Below are positions 43,027-52,205 of a stretch of DNA of 64,000 nt, in pieces (position 1 is the stretch's first letter; each line of letters starts with the position of its first letter). The stretch is from contig NZ_CP163435.1 of NCBI RefSeq assembly GCF_041051975.1, positions 3,844,001 through 3,908,000 on the forward strand. The letters are read 5' to 3'. Under the pieces are notes generated by a model. That model did not search any database. It was not told the origin of the DNA and worked only from the letters and a program-made list of their open reading frames with translations. The position numbers and the translations under genes were made by a program. Source of the stretch: Streptomyces sp. R21 (GTDB taxonomy: Bacteria; Actinomycetota; Actinomycetes; Streptomycetales; Streptomycetaceae).

Positions 43027-46000
43027 CTACTTCCCGTAGAACGCGTTGTAGATCGAGAGCGTCGACTTGTTGCCCTTCTTGTCGGCGATCTTGGCGCGGA
43101 AGGAGATGGCCTTGCCCGCCGCCGGGTTGACGTAGGTGATCTTTCCGTTGCGGACGTCGGCCTTCTTCCAGGTCTTGCCGTAGTCGTACGACACCCACAC
43201 CGCCAGCGACTTGAGGCTGGATCCCTTGGCCGCGCCCTCGACGGTGACCGGGGTCGTGGCCTTCTTGCCGGCCGCGACGCGGCTGTCCAGGCCGGTGGCC
43301 GCGTTGAAGCGGACCGTGGAGGCCGGGAGCGTGGCCACGTCGTCGCCCGACGGCTTCTTCGAGTGGAAGGTCCAGCTCGCGTCGATCCGCGTGGAGGCGG
43401 CCGCGACCTTGGCGCTCCGGATGACCGAGGTGGTCAGCCTGTACTCGGCGTTGCCGGACGGGACTTGGAACGCGGCCTCGCCCAGGAGCGGGTCGTCGCT
43501 GCTGCCGATCCTGGTGCCGTCGCGGTACAGCGTGGTGTGCGCCGAGCGCAGGTTCGACAGCCCGAAGTGCTTGCTGGAGTCGGCGAACAGCGGCAGGAAC
43601 CCGTAGACGAGGTTGCCGTCGCGGTAGAGGCCGTAGTCCTTGCTGAGATGCGGGCCGAAGACCGCCGTGTTGAAGGTCTTCGTGTAGCTCCTGCCCGCCT
43701 TGAACGTCTGTGGATCGCCGAGGGTGTAGAAGGCGTCGACGATCGGCAGTCCGTCCGCGTCCTTGCCCGCGTACTGGTCGAGGTCGAACGACCACCGGAC
43801 CTGCTGGGCCGTGGACAGGTACAGCGTGCGTGTGCCCGGCAGCTTCTGCTCCGCGGGTACGCCCAGGACGAGGTCCTGGGGCAGCAGGCCCATGACGGTG
43901 AGGGCGCCGGTCTTGCCGGAGGCCGAGGCGCCCAGGTTGTTCTTCACCGTGGCGAGTTCGCCGGCCGTGAAGTGGCGGACCTTGTGGCCCTCGATCTTCT
44001 TCACCTTGGCGGTGGTCGTCACGTCGTACTCGGTGTCGTCGCCCTTGGTGAACTGGCCGCCCCAGGTCTGCCGCAGACCGGTGACCTCGGGGCCGAGGTG
44101 GGCCATCCGCAGGTCCGCGAAGGAGCCGAGTTGCTGGGCGACACCCAGGCCGTCCAGCGCGTCGTAGGCGTAGTCGACCGACGCGGACAGCGGCTTCGCC
44201 CCGGCGTCCGGCACCGTGATGTCGGCCGCCCTGGTCGTACGGGCGTCGACCGTCGCCGAGACGTTCTTGGTGACGGTCAGCTTCGGCTGGACCACCCAGT
44301 CGAGGCCGCCCTCGAACTTCGCGAAGTCCTTCGCGATCCAGGCGTCCATCAGATACGTGCCCTTGGGCAGGCGCATCGTCGTCGTACCGGAGTCCGCGAC
44401 GGGCACCGCGTAGCCGCGGTCCTTGCCGAGGCCGGAGTAGCCGAGCAGGACGGTGTTGTAGCTGTTGGTCGGCTGCCCGTCCTTGCCGATGTGCTTGATC
44501 GTCACGTCGTACGACTCGATCTCGCGCTGCACGGCCGCGGCCGTGCGGACGCTCGTGCCGCCGCCCGTCGCCGTCACGTACGCGGAGTACGCGCCGTCGA
44601 GCGTGCCCCCCAGCTTGGTGTTGACCGTGAGCTTGACGGAGGCCTTGCCGCCCGCCGGGACCTTGACGGTGCTCGCGCCGAGCTTGAAGAAGCCGCTCGG
44701 GGCGGCCTGGCCCTTCGGGTTGGCAGCCGTCGCGGTGAGCTTGAGCGTGACGTCGGTCTTGCCGAGGTTGCGGTAGGTGAGCTGCTTGGTGACCGGCTTG
44801 TCGTCGGTGTGCGGCCACTCTTGCGTGCCGAAGCTCACCGACACCGGGTCGGCGATCACGGTCTGCTTGATGGCCTTGTCGACCTGGATACGGCCCGAAC
44901 CCTGCTGGAACGGCGTGTACTTGCCGCCCTTCGCCGAGCCGGTCAGCGCACCCTTCAGCTCGGTGTACGTCCAGTCCGGGTGCTCCTGCTTCAGGATCGC
45001 CGCCGCGCCCGCGACATGCGGGGTCGCCATCGACGTACCCGAGATGGTCAGGTAGCCCGGGGGCTTCTCGCCGACCTCCTGGTCGATGAGGCTGCCCTTG
45101 GCCGCGGCGGCGGTGATGTCCACACCGGGCGCGGTGACATCCGGCTTGACGGCGCCATCACCGGCGCGCGGTCCGGTGCTGGAGAAGTCGGCCAGCTTGT
45201 CGTGGTCGTCGACGGCGCCGACGGTGAGCGCGGCGTCCGCGCTGCCCGGCGAACCGATCGACTCCGGGCCGGAGTTGCCCGCCGCGATGGCGAAGAGGAT
45301 GCCCTTGTCGGCGGAGAGCTTGTTGACCTCCGCCTCCAACGGGTCGATCTCTGGCGTGTCCGGGCCGCCGAGGCTGAGGTTGACGACATCGGCGCCCTGC
45401 TCGGCCGCCCACTCCATGCCGGCGAGGATGCCGGAGTCGTCACCGGAGCCGGTGTCGTCGAGGACCTTGCCGTTGAGGATCCTGGCGCCGGGCGCGACGC
45501 CCTTGTACTTGCCGTGGGACTTGGCGCCGGTGCCCGCCGCGATGGAGGCGACATGCGTGCCGTGGCCGAAGTGGTCGGTGGCGTCGGCGGCCGCGCTGAA
45601 GTTCTTGGCGGCGATGACCTGGGTCTTCAGGTCCGGGTGGGTGGCGTCGACCCCGGTGTCCAGGACGGCGATCTTGACGCCCTTGCCGGTGTATCCGGCC
45701 GCCCACGCCTTGGGGGCGCCGATCTGCGGCACGGACTTGTCGAGGCTGGCCCTGCGGACTCCGTCGAGCCAGATGTGCGCGACGCCGGAGGCGCACTCGT
45801 CGCCGTTGGTGACGGCGGCCCACAGCTGCGCGGTGTCCTTCTGGGGCGTCTGCACCGCGTCCGCGTTCAGGGACGTGAGGGTGCGGCGGAGCGTGCCCGC
45901 GTCGCGGACGTCGGCCTTGGCGGCACTCGCGGCGCCCCGGTAGCCGACGATGACCTTCAGTCCCCTCTGCTGGGACCTGCGGGTCGCGGCCTTGTTCAGC

Positions 46001-46368
46001 TCGGTGATGTCGAAGAGGCGCTGGTCGAGCTTGCCCGCGTTGACCAGGCGGGCCGCGTCGCCGGGTATCACGAGCGTGTGGCCGCGGCCCCGGCGGATCT
46101 GGACGGGTATGTGCTCGCGTCCCTTCGCCCGCTCCAGGCCGACGACGCGGCCCTTGGAGTCGACGGCGACGCGGTCACCGGTGATCAGGGTGATGCGGCG
46201 GTGGGCCGTGGAGTCGGCCGACTTCGCCGCTGTGGCCGACTTGGCCGTGGAAGTGCCGGTCGCGCGTTCCGCCCTCGCCGACGCCGGGGTGGTCAGCCCC
46301 GCCGCCAGAGCCACGGTGGCCGCCGTGGCAACCGTGGCCGCGCATGCTCTTTTCACTTGTGTGCGCAA
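43027..46368 (-). CDS. Secreted subtilisin-like serine peptidase (S8 family)
   Basis: The 1113-aa preproprotein has a signal peptide (VATAATVALAAGLTTPASA) and a propeptide of about 180 residues. The S8 triad is D237 (VLDTGVD), H269 (GHGTHVA) and S446 (GTSMATPHVAG), with oxyanion N365 in AGNSG. A long C-terminal region (about 500-1113) holds several beta-sandwich domains, including fibronectin-like LTYRNLGKTDVTLKLTATAA. Large Streptomyces S8 peptidases of this kind degrade extracellular proteins. It is followed by a terminator; the 217-bp upstream gap to the ABC genes is its promoter region with no other feature I can support. Confidence 0.95.
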   Translation of the reverse strand: MRTQVKRACAATVATAATVALAAGLTTPASARAERATGTSTAKSATAAKSADSTAHRRITLITGDRVAVDSKGRVVGLERAKGREHIPVQIRRGRGHTLVIPGDAARLVNAGKLDQRLFDITELNKAATRRSQQRGLKVIVGYRGAASAAKADVRDAGTLRRTLTSLNADAVQTPQKDTAQLWAAVTNGDECASGVAHIWLDGVRRASLDKSVPQIGAPKAWAAGYTGKGVKIAVLDTGVDATHPDLKTQVIAAKNFSAAADATDHFGHGTHVASIAAGTGAKSHGKYKGVAPGARILNGKVLDDTGSGDDSGILAGMEWAAEQGADVVNLSLGGPDTPEIDPLEAEVNKLSADKGILFAIAAGNSGPESIGSPGSADAALTVGAVDDHDKLADFSSTGPRAGDGAVKPDVTAPGVDITAAAAKGSLIDQEVGEKPPGYLTISGTSMATPHVAGAAAILKQEHPDWTYTELKGALTGSAKGGKYTPFQQGSGRIQVDKAIKQTVIADPVSVSFGTQEWPHTDDKPVTKQLTYRNLGKTDVTLKLTATAANPKGQAAPSGFFKLGASTVKVPAGGKASVKLTVNTKLGGTLDGAYSAYVTATGGGTSVRTAAAVQREIESYDVTIKHIGKDGQPTNSYNTVLLGYSGLGKDRGYAVPVADSGTTTMRLPKGTYLMDAWIAKDFAKFEGGLDWVVQPKLTVTKNVSATVDARTTRAADITVPDAGAKPLSASVDYAYDALDGLGVAQQLGSFADLRMAHLGPEVTGLRQTWGGQFTKGDDTEYDVTTTAKVKKIEGHKVRHFTAGELATVKNNLGASASGKTGALTVMGLLPQDLVLGVPAEQKLPGTRTLYLSTAQQVRWSFDLDQYAGKDADGLPIVDAFYTLGDPQTFKAGRSYTKTFNTAVFGPHLSKDYGLYRDGNLVYGFLPLFADSSKHFGLSNLRSAHTTLYRDGTRIGSSDDPLLGEAAFQVPSGNAEYRLTTSVIRSAKVAAASTRIDASWTFHSKKPSGDDVATLPASTVRFNAATGLDSRVAAGKKATTPVTVEGAAKGSSLKSLAVWVSYDYGKTWKKADVRNGKITYVNPAAGKAISFRAKIADKKGNKSTLSIYNAFYGK

Positions 46369-46585
46369 GTCTCCCCCTGGAGAAGAGGTCCCGACGAATC
46401 CCCATTCGTCCGGCCGGGGTCGATCTCACACGTATGTACGACATGTATGGACCCCCCGGATTACGCAGTATGCCGGGGGGTCCACAGCCCCTCAATAGGG
46501 GAAACACAGCCACGAGTTGACCGAAGCGCTCCGCTCCGCCGCCGCGCGCCGCCACGCGCTTCCGCGAGCGGGGGCGCGGGCCGCG

Positions 46586-47269
<684 letters not shown>

Positions 47270-47304
47270 GGTGCAACTCCTGGGATTTATAAGGCGTTTG
47301 GGGG

Positions 47305-48768
47305 CTATTCGACGCGGCGCAGGGCGTCCGCGGGGCGCAGCCGGGAGGCACGCCAGCCGCCGAAGGCACCGGCGATCAGACCACCGGCGACGGCGAGGCC
47401 GACGGCCACGGCGATGGTGGAGAGGCTGACGGGCGCGGTCAGGGCGACGTCGAGGGCCTTGGAGGCCGTCTGCCGGCCAGGACCGCCGAAGCCGCCACCC
47501 GGACCGCCCGGACCGCCGCCCGCATTGCCGCCGCCGGAGCCGACCTCGGCCTGCAGCGTGGGGCTGATCGCGGTGACGACATAGGCGCCGGCGAGGCCGA
47601 GCGCGATACCGAGGGCGCCGCCGACCAGCCCGTTGACGACGGCCTCGCCGACGACCTGGCGGGTGACCCGGCCGGACTTCCAGCCGAGCGCCTTGAGGGT
47701 GCCGAACTCCCGTACGCGCCGGGACACGGCCGACGAGGTGAGCAGGCCCGCGACCAGGAACGCGGCCACGAGCACCGCGATGGACAGCCACTTGCCGACG
47801 TTCGTGGCGAGGTCGGAGGCGGTGGAGAGGGAGCCGGAGACGGTGTCCGCGAGGTCGGCGGAGGTCGTCACGGTCGTACCCGAGATGTTCTTCTGGATGG
47901 TCGACTTGACGCTGCTGATCTGCTGCGAGTCGGACGCCTTGACGTAGATCGTGGTGACCTTGTCCTTGGAGTCGCTGAGCGTCTGCGCCTGCTTGAGCGG
48001 GATGTAGAGGTTGGCCGCCGCGTCACCGCTGTCGGGCGTCGCGATGCCGATGACCTTGTACTTGACGCTCTTGACGGTGACGGTGGAGCCGACCTTGAGC
48101 TTCTTCTCCTTGGCGTACGACTTGTCCGCGACGACGACCTTGGCGTTCGTCTCGGTCGTCTTGAACGTACGGCCGCTGGTGATCTTCGAGGAGGTCAGCG
48201 GGCCGAGCGCGGGCTTGGTGACGTCGGTGCCGTAGACGGAGTAGTTGTTGACGTCGAAGTCGGCGCCGCCGCCCTCGACCCGGCCCTGCGGCGAGGGCTG
48301 CGCACCGGGCTGCCTGCCCTGCTGGTTGCCGCTGTTCTGGTCCTGCTTGAACTGGCCCTGCCGGAACTGGCCACTGACCTTGATGACTTGGAGGCTCAGC
48401 CCGCCGACGGCGTCCGAGACGCCGCTTTGGTCGTCGACCTTGGTGACTGTCTTGGCGGACAGGGTCTGGAAACCCTGGACCATGACGCGGTCGCTGCTCT
48501 GCTCCTTGTCGGAGTCGCTGCCCTGCGCGTCGAAGTTGAAGCGGGGGCGGTCGCTGCTGCCGGCCTGGGGGGCGGCGGCCTTGGTGACGGTCATGTCCGT
48601 GCCGAGACCGTAGAGCGACTGGAGGACCTTGTCCTGGGCCTTCCCCATGCCGGACGACACGGAGCTGACCACGATGACCAGCGCGATGCCGAGCGCGAGT
48701 CCGGAGGCGACGACGAGGGCCGCTTTTCTGCGGCGGCGCAGTTCGCGCCTCAGGTAGGTGAAGAACAT
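47305..48768 (-). CDS. MacB/FtsX-type ABC transporter permease
   Basis: The 487-aa protein starts MFFTYLRRELRRRRKAALVV, an N-terminal helix, then a large extracytoplasmic domain (residues about 40-330) with a Gln/Gly-rich stretch, and three C-terminal membrane helices in the FtsX domain (SIAVLVAAFLVAGLLTSSAV, GTLKALGWKSGRVTRQVVGE, VGLAVAGGLIAGAFGGWRAS). A Gly-rich loop sits between two of the helices. It works with the ATPase just downstream. The 270-bp gap upstream is described separately. Confidence 0.93.
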   Translation of the reverse strand: MFFTYLRRELRRRRKAALVVASGLALGIALVIVVSSVSSGMGKAQDKVLQSLYGLGTDMTVTKAAAPQAGSSDRPRFNFDAQGSDSDKEQSSDRVMVQGFQTLSAKTVTKVDDQSGVSDAVGGLSLQVIKVSGQFRQGQFKQDQNSGNQQGRQPGAQPSPQGRVEGGGADFDVNNYSVYGTDVTKPALGPLTSSKITSGRTFKTTETNAKVVVADKSYAKEKKLKVGSTVTVKSVKYKVIGIATPDSGDAAANLYIPLKQAQTLSDSKDKVTTIYVKASDSQQISSVKSTIQKNISGTTVTTSADLADTVSGSLSTASDLATNVGKWLSIAVLVAAFLVAGLLTSSAVSRRVREFGTLKALGWKSGRVTRQVVGEAVVNGLVGGALGIALGLAGAYVVTAISPTLQAEVGSGGGNAGGGPGGPGGGFGGPGRQTASKALDVALTAPVSLSTIAVAVGLAVAGGLIAGAFGGWRASRLRPADALRRVE

Positions 48769-48894
48769 GGCCGCAAGCTAGGTACGGCGTGTGATGACTG
48801 GATAAGGCCGAAATAAGAGAACGATGAGAAGGCTGTGGCGGAGCGGAAGTTGAGCTGTGCGCGGCCGAGGAACCCTGTGGGTCCGCCAAGGCCG

Positions 48895-48924
48895 ACGGCC
48901 CGCACCCCGGGGGGTGCAGGCCGT
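48895..48924 (-). terminator. Terminator downstream of the L,D-transpeptidase gene
   Basis: ACGGCC-C-GCACCCC (48895-48908) pairs with GGGGTGC-A-GGCCGT (48911-48924), a 14-position stem with one C-A mismatch and a very short loop. It lies between the transpeptidase stop (49039) and the MacB permease start on the same strand. Confidence 0.75.
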
Positions 48925-48937
48925 CGTAACAGCTGCT

Positions 48938-48952
48938 GTCGTTTGAAACGAC
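48938..48952. promoter_or_regulatory. Perfect inverted repeat upstream of MacB-type transporter
   Basis: GTCGTTTGAAACGAC is a 15-bp perfect palindrome (7-bp arms, one central base) about 170 bp upstream of the permease start. It could be an operator for the ABC transporter or a second terminator stem for the transpeptidase transcript. The rest of this 270-bp gap has no supported gene. Confidence 0.5.
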
Positions 48953-49038
48953 GAACACCGCAACCATCAATTGAGGAACCCCTACGGCGAGCAACCAGGT
49001 CCGCGAGAGCGGCGGCGGTTTAGCCGCAAAGGGGGGTG

Positions 49039-50301
49039 TTAGGCGGCCGAACCGGCCTTCCACGCCGACCAGTCCAGGTTCCAGCCGTTGAGGCCGTTGT
49101 CCGGGGCGATGGTCTTGTCGCCGGTGTTCTTGACGACCACGACGTCACCGACGATCGAGTGGTTGTACATCCACGCGGCGGGCGTGTTCGGGTCGTTGGC
49201 GCCCTTGGTGTCGGACAGGCCGACGCAGCCGTGGCTGGTGTTGACGGAGCCGAAGATGGACTTCGCGCCCCAGTAGTTGCCGTGCATGAAGGTGCCGGAG
49301 CTCGACAGGCGGATGGCGTGCGGCACGTCCTTGATGTCGTACTCGCCCTTGCCGTCGTCGTCCGTGAAGCCCACGGTCGCGCCGTTCATCCGGGTTTCCT
49401 TGAACTTCTCCGACATCACCATCTGGCCCTCGTACGTCTTGTTGACGGGCGAGCCGGCGGAGATCGGGATGGTCTTGATGACCTTGCCGTCCTGGGTGAC
49501 CTTCATCGTCTTGGAGTTGGCGTCGACGATCGAGACCTGGTTGCGGCCGATCTTGAAGGTGACCGTCTTCTGCTGCACACCGTAGACACCGCTGGCGCCC
49601 TCGACACCGTCGAGGTTCAGCTTCAGCGTGACGGTGGAGCCTTCCTTCCAGTACTCCTCGGGGCGGAAGTCCAGGCGGTTGGCGTTGAACCAGTGGCCGA
49701 CGACCTCCTGGCCGCTGGTGGAGGAGACGGTGATCCCCTTCTGCACGTCCGCCTTGTTGGTGATCGCCTTGTCGAAGTTGATCGAGACGGGCATGCCCAC
49801 GCCGACGGTGGAGCCGTCCTCGGGCGTGAAGTTGCCTATGAAGCTGTTCGCCGGGGAGACCGTCGTGAACGAGGCGTTCTCGTGGGCGACGCGGCCGTCG
49901 GAGTCCTTCGCCTCGGCGGTGACCTTGTAGGTCGTCGAGCGCTCCAGCTGGCCGGTGGGGGCCCAGGTCTTCTTGTCCGCGGATATCTGGCCGGCGACGG
50001 CGGTGCCCGCGGCGGTCTTCATGGTGACGTCCGTGAGCGAGCCCTTGCTCACGGTGACCTTGGCGGCGTTGTTGATGGAGGCGTTGTCGGAGCCGTCCTT
50101 CGGCGTGATCTTGATCAGCGCCTCGGAGGTCTTCTTCGCGGCGGCCTCGTCGACCTTGGCCTGCGAACTGGCGTCGCCGCCGTCGCCGCTGCCACTGCCA
50201 CTGGCCTTGTCGTCGCCCCCGCCGCAGGCGGTGAGCACGAGCACTCCGCCGAGCAGGGCGGACGCGGCCATCAGACCCTTGCGCCGCTTACCGTCCGTCA
50301 T
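49039..50301 (-). CDS. L,D-transpeptidase lipoprotein (YkuD domain)
   Basis: Start at ATG 50301 (MTDGKRRKG) is favoured by GGAGAAG eight bases upstream; an ATG at 50316 would add five residues. The 420-aa protein has a lipobox (LVLTACGG), two Ig-like domains (VTVSKGSLTDVTMKTA, PVSINFDKAITNKADV), and a YkuD domain with HGNYWGAKSIFGSVNTSHGCVGLS, catalytic Cys in SHGCVGL. It makes 3-3 cross-links in peptidoglycan. The layout equals LdtMt-type enzymes of mycobacteria. An AT-rich upstream region (50317-50520) contains TTGAAAGATCTTAAG-like sequence but I cannot set a promoter. Confidence 0.94.
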   Translation of the reverse strand: MTDGKRRKGLMAASALLGGVLVLTACGGGDDKASGSGSGDGGDASSQAKVDEAAAKKTSEALIKITPKDGSDNASINNAAKVTVSKGSLTDVTMKTAAGTAVAGQISADKKTWAPTGQLERSTTYKVTAEAKDSDGRVAHENASFTTVSPANSFIGNFTPEDGSTVGVGMPVSINFDKAITNKADVQKGITVSSTSGQEVVGHWFNANRLDFRPEEYWKEGSTVTLKLNLDGVEGASGVYGVQQKTVTFKIGRNQVSIVDANSKTMKVTQDGKVIKTIPISAGSPVNKTYEGQMVMSEKFKETRMNGATVGFTDDDGKGEYDIKDVPHAIRLSSSGTFMHGNYWGAKSIFGSVNTSHGCVGLSDTKGANDPNTPAAWMYNHSIVGDVVVVKNTGDKTIAPDNGLNGWNLDWSAWKAGSAA

Positions 50302-50522
50302 CACACGCTTCTCCATAGTTGCCGAATCCCCAAAACCCCGAGAGTTCCCGAGCCTCCGAATCCCCCGAGTCCCAGCTGAGAACTTCCTTGACTCTCTTAA
50401 GATCTTTCAACGCTACGACCGATTCGCCCCGTTCCACATCCCATGGATGTGTGGGGCACACCACGTCGGGTCAACCGAACGACTGGTGCGGAAGTGGTCC
50501 GCGTGTCCCTTGAGACGACGAA

Positions 50523-50550
50523 ACCCCGGTCGGCGGTTGCCGTCCGGGGT
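50523..50550 (-). terminator. Terminator after the acidic 117-aa gene
   Basis: ACCCCGGTCGGC (50523-50534) pairs with GCCGTCCGGGGT (50539-50550) around GGTT, one T-T mismatch in the stem. It is 20 bp after the stop of the acidic protein gene on the minus strand. Confidence 0.82.
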
Positions 50551-50570
50551 CACGACTACCCCAAGGGACG

Positions 50571-50924
50571 TCAGCCGACTCCGACTTCCTCGTCGTCATC
50601 GTCACGCTCGTCGCCATCATCCTCGTCAAGGTCCCAATCAGGCGAATCGGGATCGTAGTCGATGGGCTCGCTGCTCCAGGAGGCCTGCGCGAGCTCGACC
50701 CCGGGCACCTCGCTGACCAGGTCGAAAGGGTCCACGAGGTAGGCGAGGGCTTCGGCAGTGTCTTCCGTCACTGCGTTCTCGGCATGCGTGCGTTCGTCGG
50801 CCGGCATGCCGGTGTCGTCCGCGATCCGGCGCAGCGCGGCCTTGGTGACGGCGTCGGCGTCGTCGACTTCCAGGACCAGCTCCACACGAAGCCGGACAAA
50901 ACGTGATGTCTCAGGAGTGCTCAT
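50571..50924 (-). CDS. Conserved hypothetical acidic protein
   Basis: The 117-aa product has a folded N-terminal two-thirds (FVRLRVELVLEVDDADAVTK, NAVTEDTAEALAYLVDPFDL) and a very acidic C-terminal tail (DYDPDSPDWDLDEDDGDERDD). No signal peptide or membrane helix is present. I cannot place it in a named family. Streptomyces genomes commonly carry a protein of this type; a protein-protein or nucleic-acid-mimic role is only a guess from the acidity. Confidence 0.8.
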   Translation of the reverse strand: MSTPETSRFVRLRVELVLEVDDADAVTKAALRRIADDTGMPADERTHAENAVTEDTAEALAYLVDPFDLVSEVPGVELAQASWSSEPIDYDPDSPDWDLDEDDGDERDDDDEEVGVG

Positions 50925-51034
50925 GGGACGGAGCGTACGGCCCTTGGCTCACGCGACTTTCCCGCGACCCGCGACTTTCATTAGCATCGGCCCACACGGC
51001 CAATTCGCCAGCGCCACAAGGGGATCGATATTTC

Positions 51035-51352
51035 GTGTCCGCCGCACGTCGATCGTTGCTGACCGCCACCGCAGCGGGGACCCTCCTGGGAGCCCTGTGG
51101 TTCGTTCCGTCCGCCAAGGCGAGCCAGGAAGAGCCAAGTCAGCGGCCCTCCACGACGTCCACCGTCACGGCGACACCGACACCGGTCCCCGAGGGGTCGG
51201 ACGCCACGGAGGGGGCCGGCGACCACACGCAGCTGGCCGACACGGGAAGCATCGACACGACGCCGTACGTCATCGGCGGCACCCTGTTCCTCGGCCTGGG
51301 CGCCGGGTTCGTGACCTACTCGGTACGCCGGGAGCGCACGGCGGCCTACTGA
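51035..51352 (+). CDS. Small LAxTG-type sortase-anchored surface protein
   Basis: GTG 51035 follows AAGGGG by 11 bases; 105 aa. It has a signal peptide (LLTATAAGTLLGALWFVPSA), a Thr/Pro/Ser linker and a C-terminal sorting signal: LADTGS, then a membrane helix (YVIGGTLFLGLGAGFVTY) and basic tail RRERTAAY. LAxTG is the motif used by class E sortases of Streptomyces. The mature protein is only about 50 residues and has no visible domain, so it may be a cell-wall spacer or a coat component. No sortase gene is in this window. Confidence 0.82.
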   Translation: MSAARRSLLTATAAGTLLGALWFVPSAKASQEEPSQRPSTTSTVTATPTPVPEGSDATEGAGDHTQLADTGSIDTTPYVIGGTLFLGLGAGFVTYSVRRERTAAY

Positions 51353-51389
51353 GCGCTTTGTTCCGGGCCGGACAACCCACGGGAAACCC

Positions 51390-52118
51390 ATGCGAGACCT
51401 GACCGAGCTGACCGACGTCGAAGAGCCCGCGTGGCCCCTCCTCGCCCATGCGCTCTCCACGAGCCCCGTCTCCCACGACGCGCTCCCCGTGGACTCCGCG
51501 CACGGCCGCGCGACCCTGCTCCAGTTGCAGGTGACCGCCCGCTCCTGGCTCGGCGCGTTCGCCCTCAACTGCGGGGGCCTGCTGCTGGACAGCGGATGGC
51601 TGCGGATCTACGGCAGCCCTGACGCCGAGACTCCGTCCGGAATGCCGAGCCTCGCCGATGTGAACGGCTTCCCCGAGGAGTTCGACCCGGCGTGGCGGCC
51701 GGAGGGCGGCCTCGTCATCGGCCATGACGTCCTCGGCGGGGTCTTCGCGCTCAACGGGCCCGACCCGGCCGCCGTGGGCCGCCCCGGCCGGCCCGGCCAG
51801 GTGGTCTACTTCGCGCCGGACTCGCTGCGCTGGGAGGACCTGGAGGTGGGCCACGGGGACTGGCTCCACTGGCTTCTGGGCGGCGGTACGGAGCAGTTCT
51901 ACGAGACGCTGCGCTGGCCCGGCTGGCGCGCCGAGTCCGGCGCCCTGCACGGCACCCAGGCCCTCTCGATCGTCCCGTTCCTCTGGTCGGCCGAGGCCCG
52001 CCGCGACCTCCCGGGCACCAGCCGCCGCCCGGCCGCCCTGGCCGAGGTCCTCAGCCTGCACAGGGACTCCGCCCACAAACTCGACGACGTGGACCCGGGG
52101 TTCCTCGGCATCGTGTGA
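51390..52118 (+). CDS. DUF2625-family protein
   Basis: The 242-aa protein matches DUF2625: TLLQLQVTARSWLGAFALNC, GLLLDSGWLRIYGSPD, GGLVIGHDVLGGVFALNG, then VYFAPDSLRWEDLEVGHGDWLHW. Many proteins of this family are cytoplasmic and related to SMI1/KNR4-like or immunity-type folds, but the role of this one is unknown. It ends at a strong bidirectional terminator facing the helicase gene. Confidence 0.88.
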   Translation: MRDLTELTDVEEPAWPLLAHALSTSPVSHDALPVDSAHGRATLLQLQVTARSWLGAFALNCGGLLLDSGWLRIYGSPDAETPSGMPSLADVNGFPEEFDPAWRPEGGLVIGHDVLGGVFALNGPDPAAVGRPGRPGQVVYFAPDSLRWEDLEVGHGDWLHWLLGGGTEQFYETLRWPGWRAESGALHGTQALSIVPFLWSAEARRDLPGTSRRPAALAEVLSLHRDSAHKLDDVDPGFLGIV

Positions 52119-52161
52119 CAAGCGTCGTGTGACGAGCCGACCACCCCCTCCGGGAACGACG

Positions 52162-52194
52162 ACGGGGCGAGAGCACACTGTGCCCTCGCCCCGT
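52162..52194. terminator. Bidirectional terminator, DUF2625 gene / DEAD-box helicase
   Basis: ACGGGGCGAG (52162-52171) pairs with CTCGCCCCGT (52185-52194), and the inner GCAC/GTGC (52173-52183) extends the stem with one A-C mismatch. It lies between the two convergent stops. Confidence 0.88.
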
Positions 52195-52205
52195 GGTCAC
52201 GCGTC

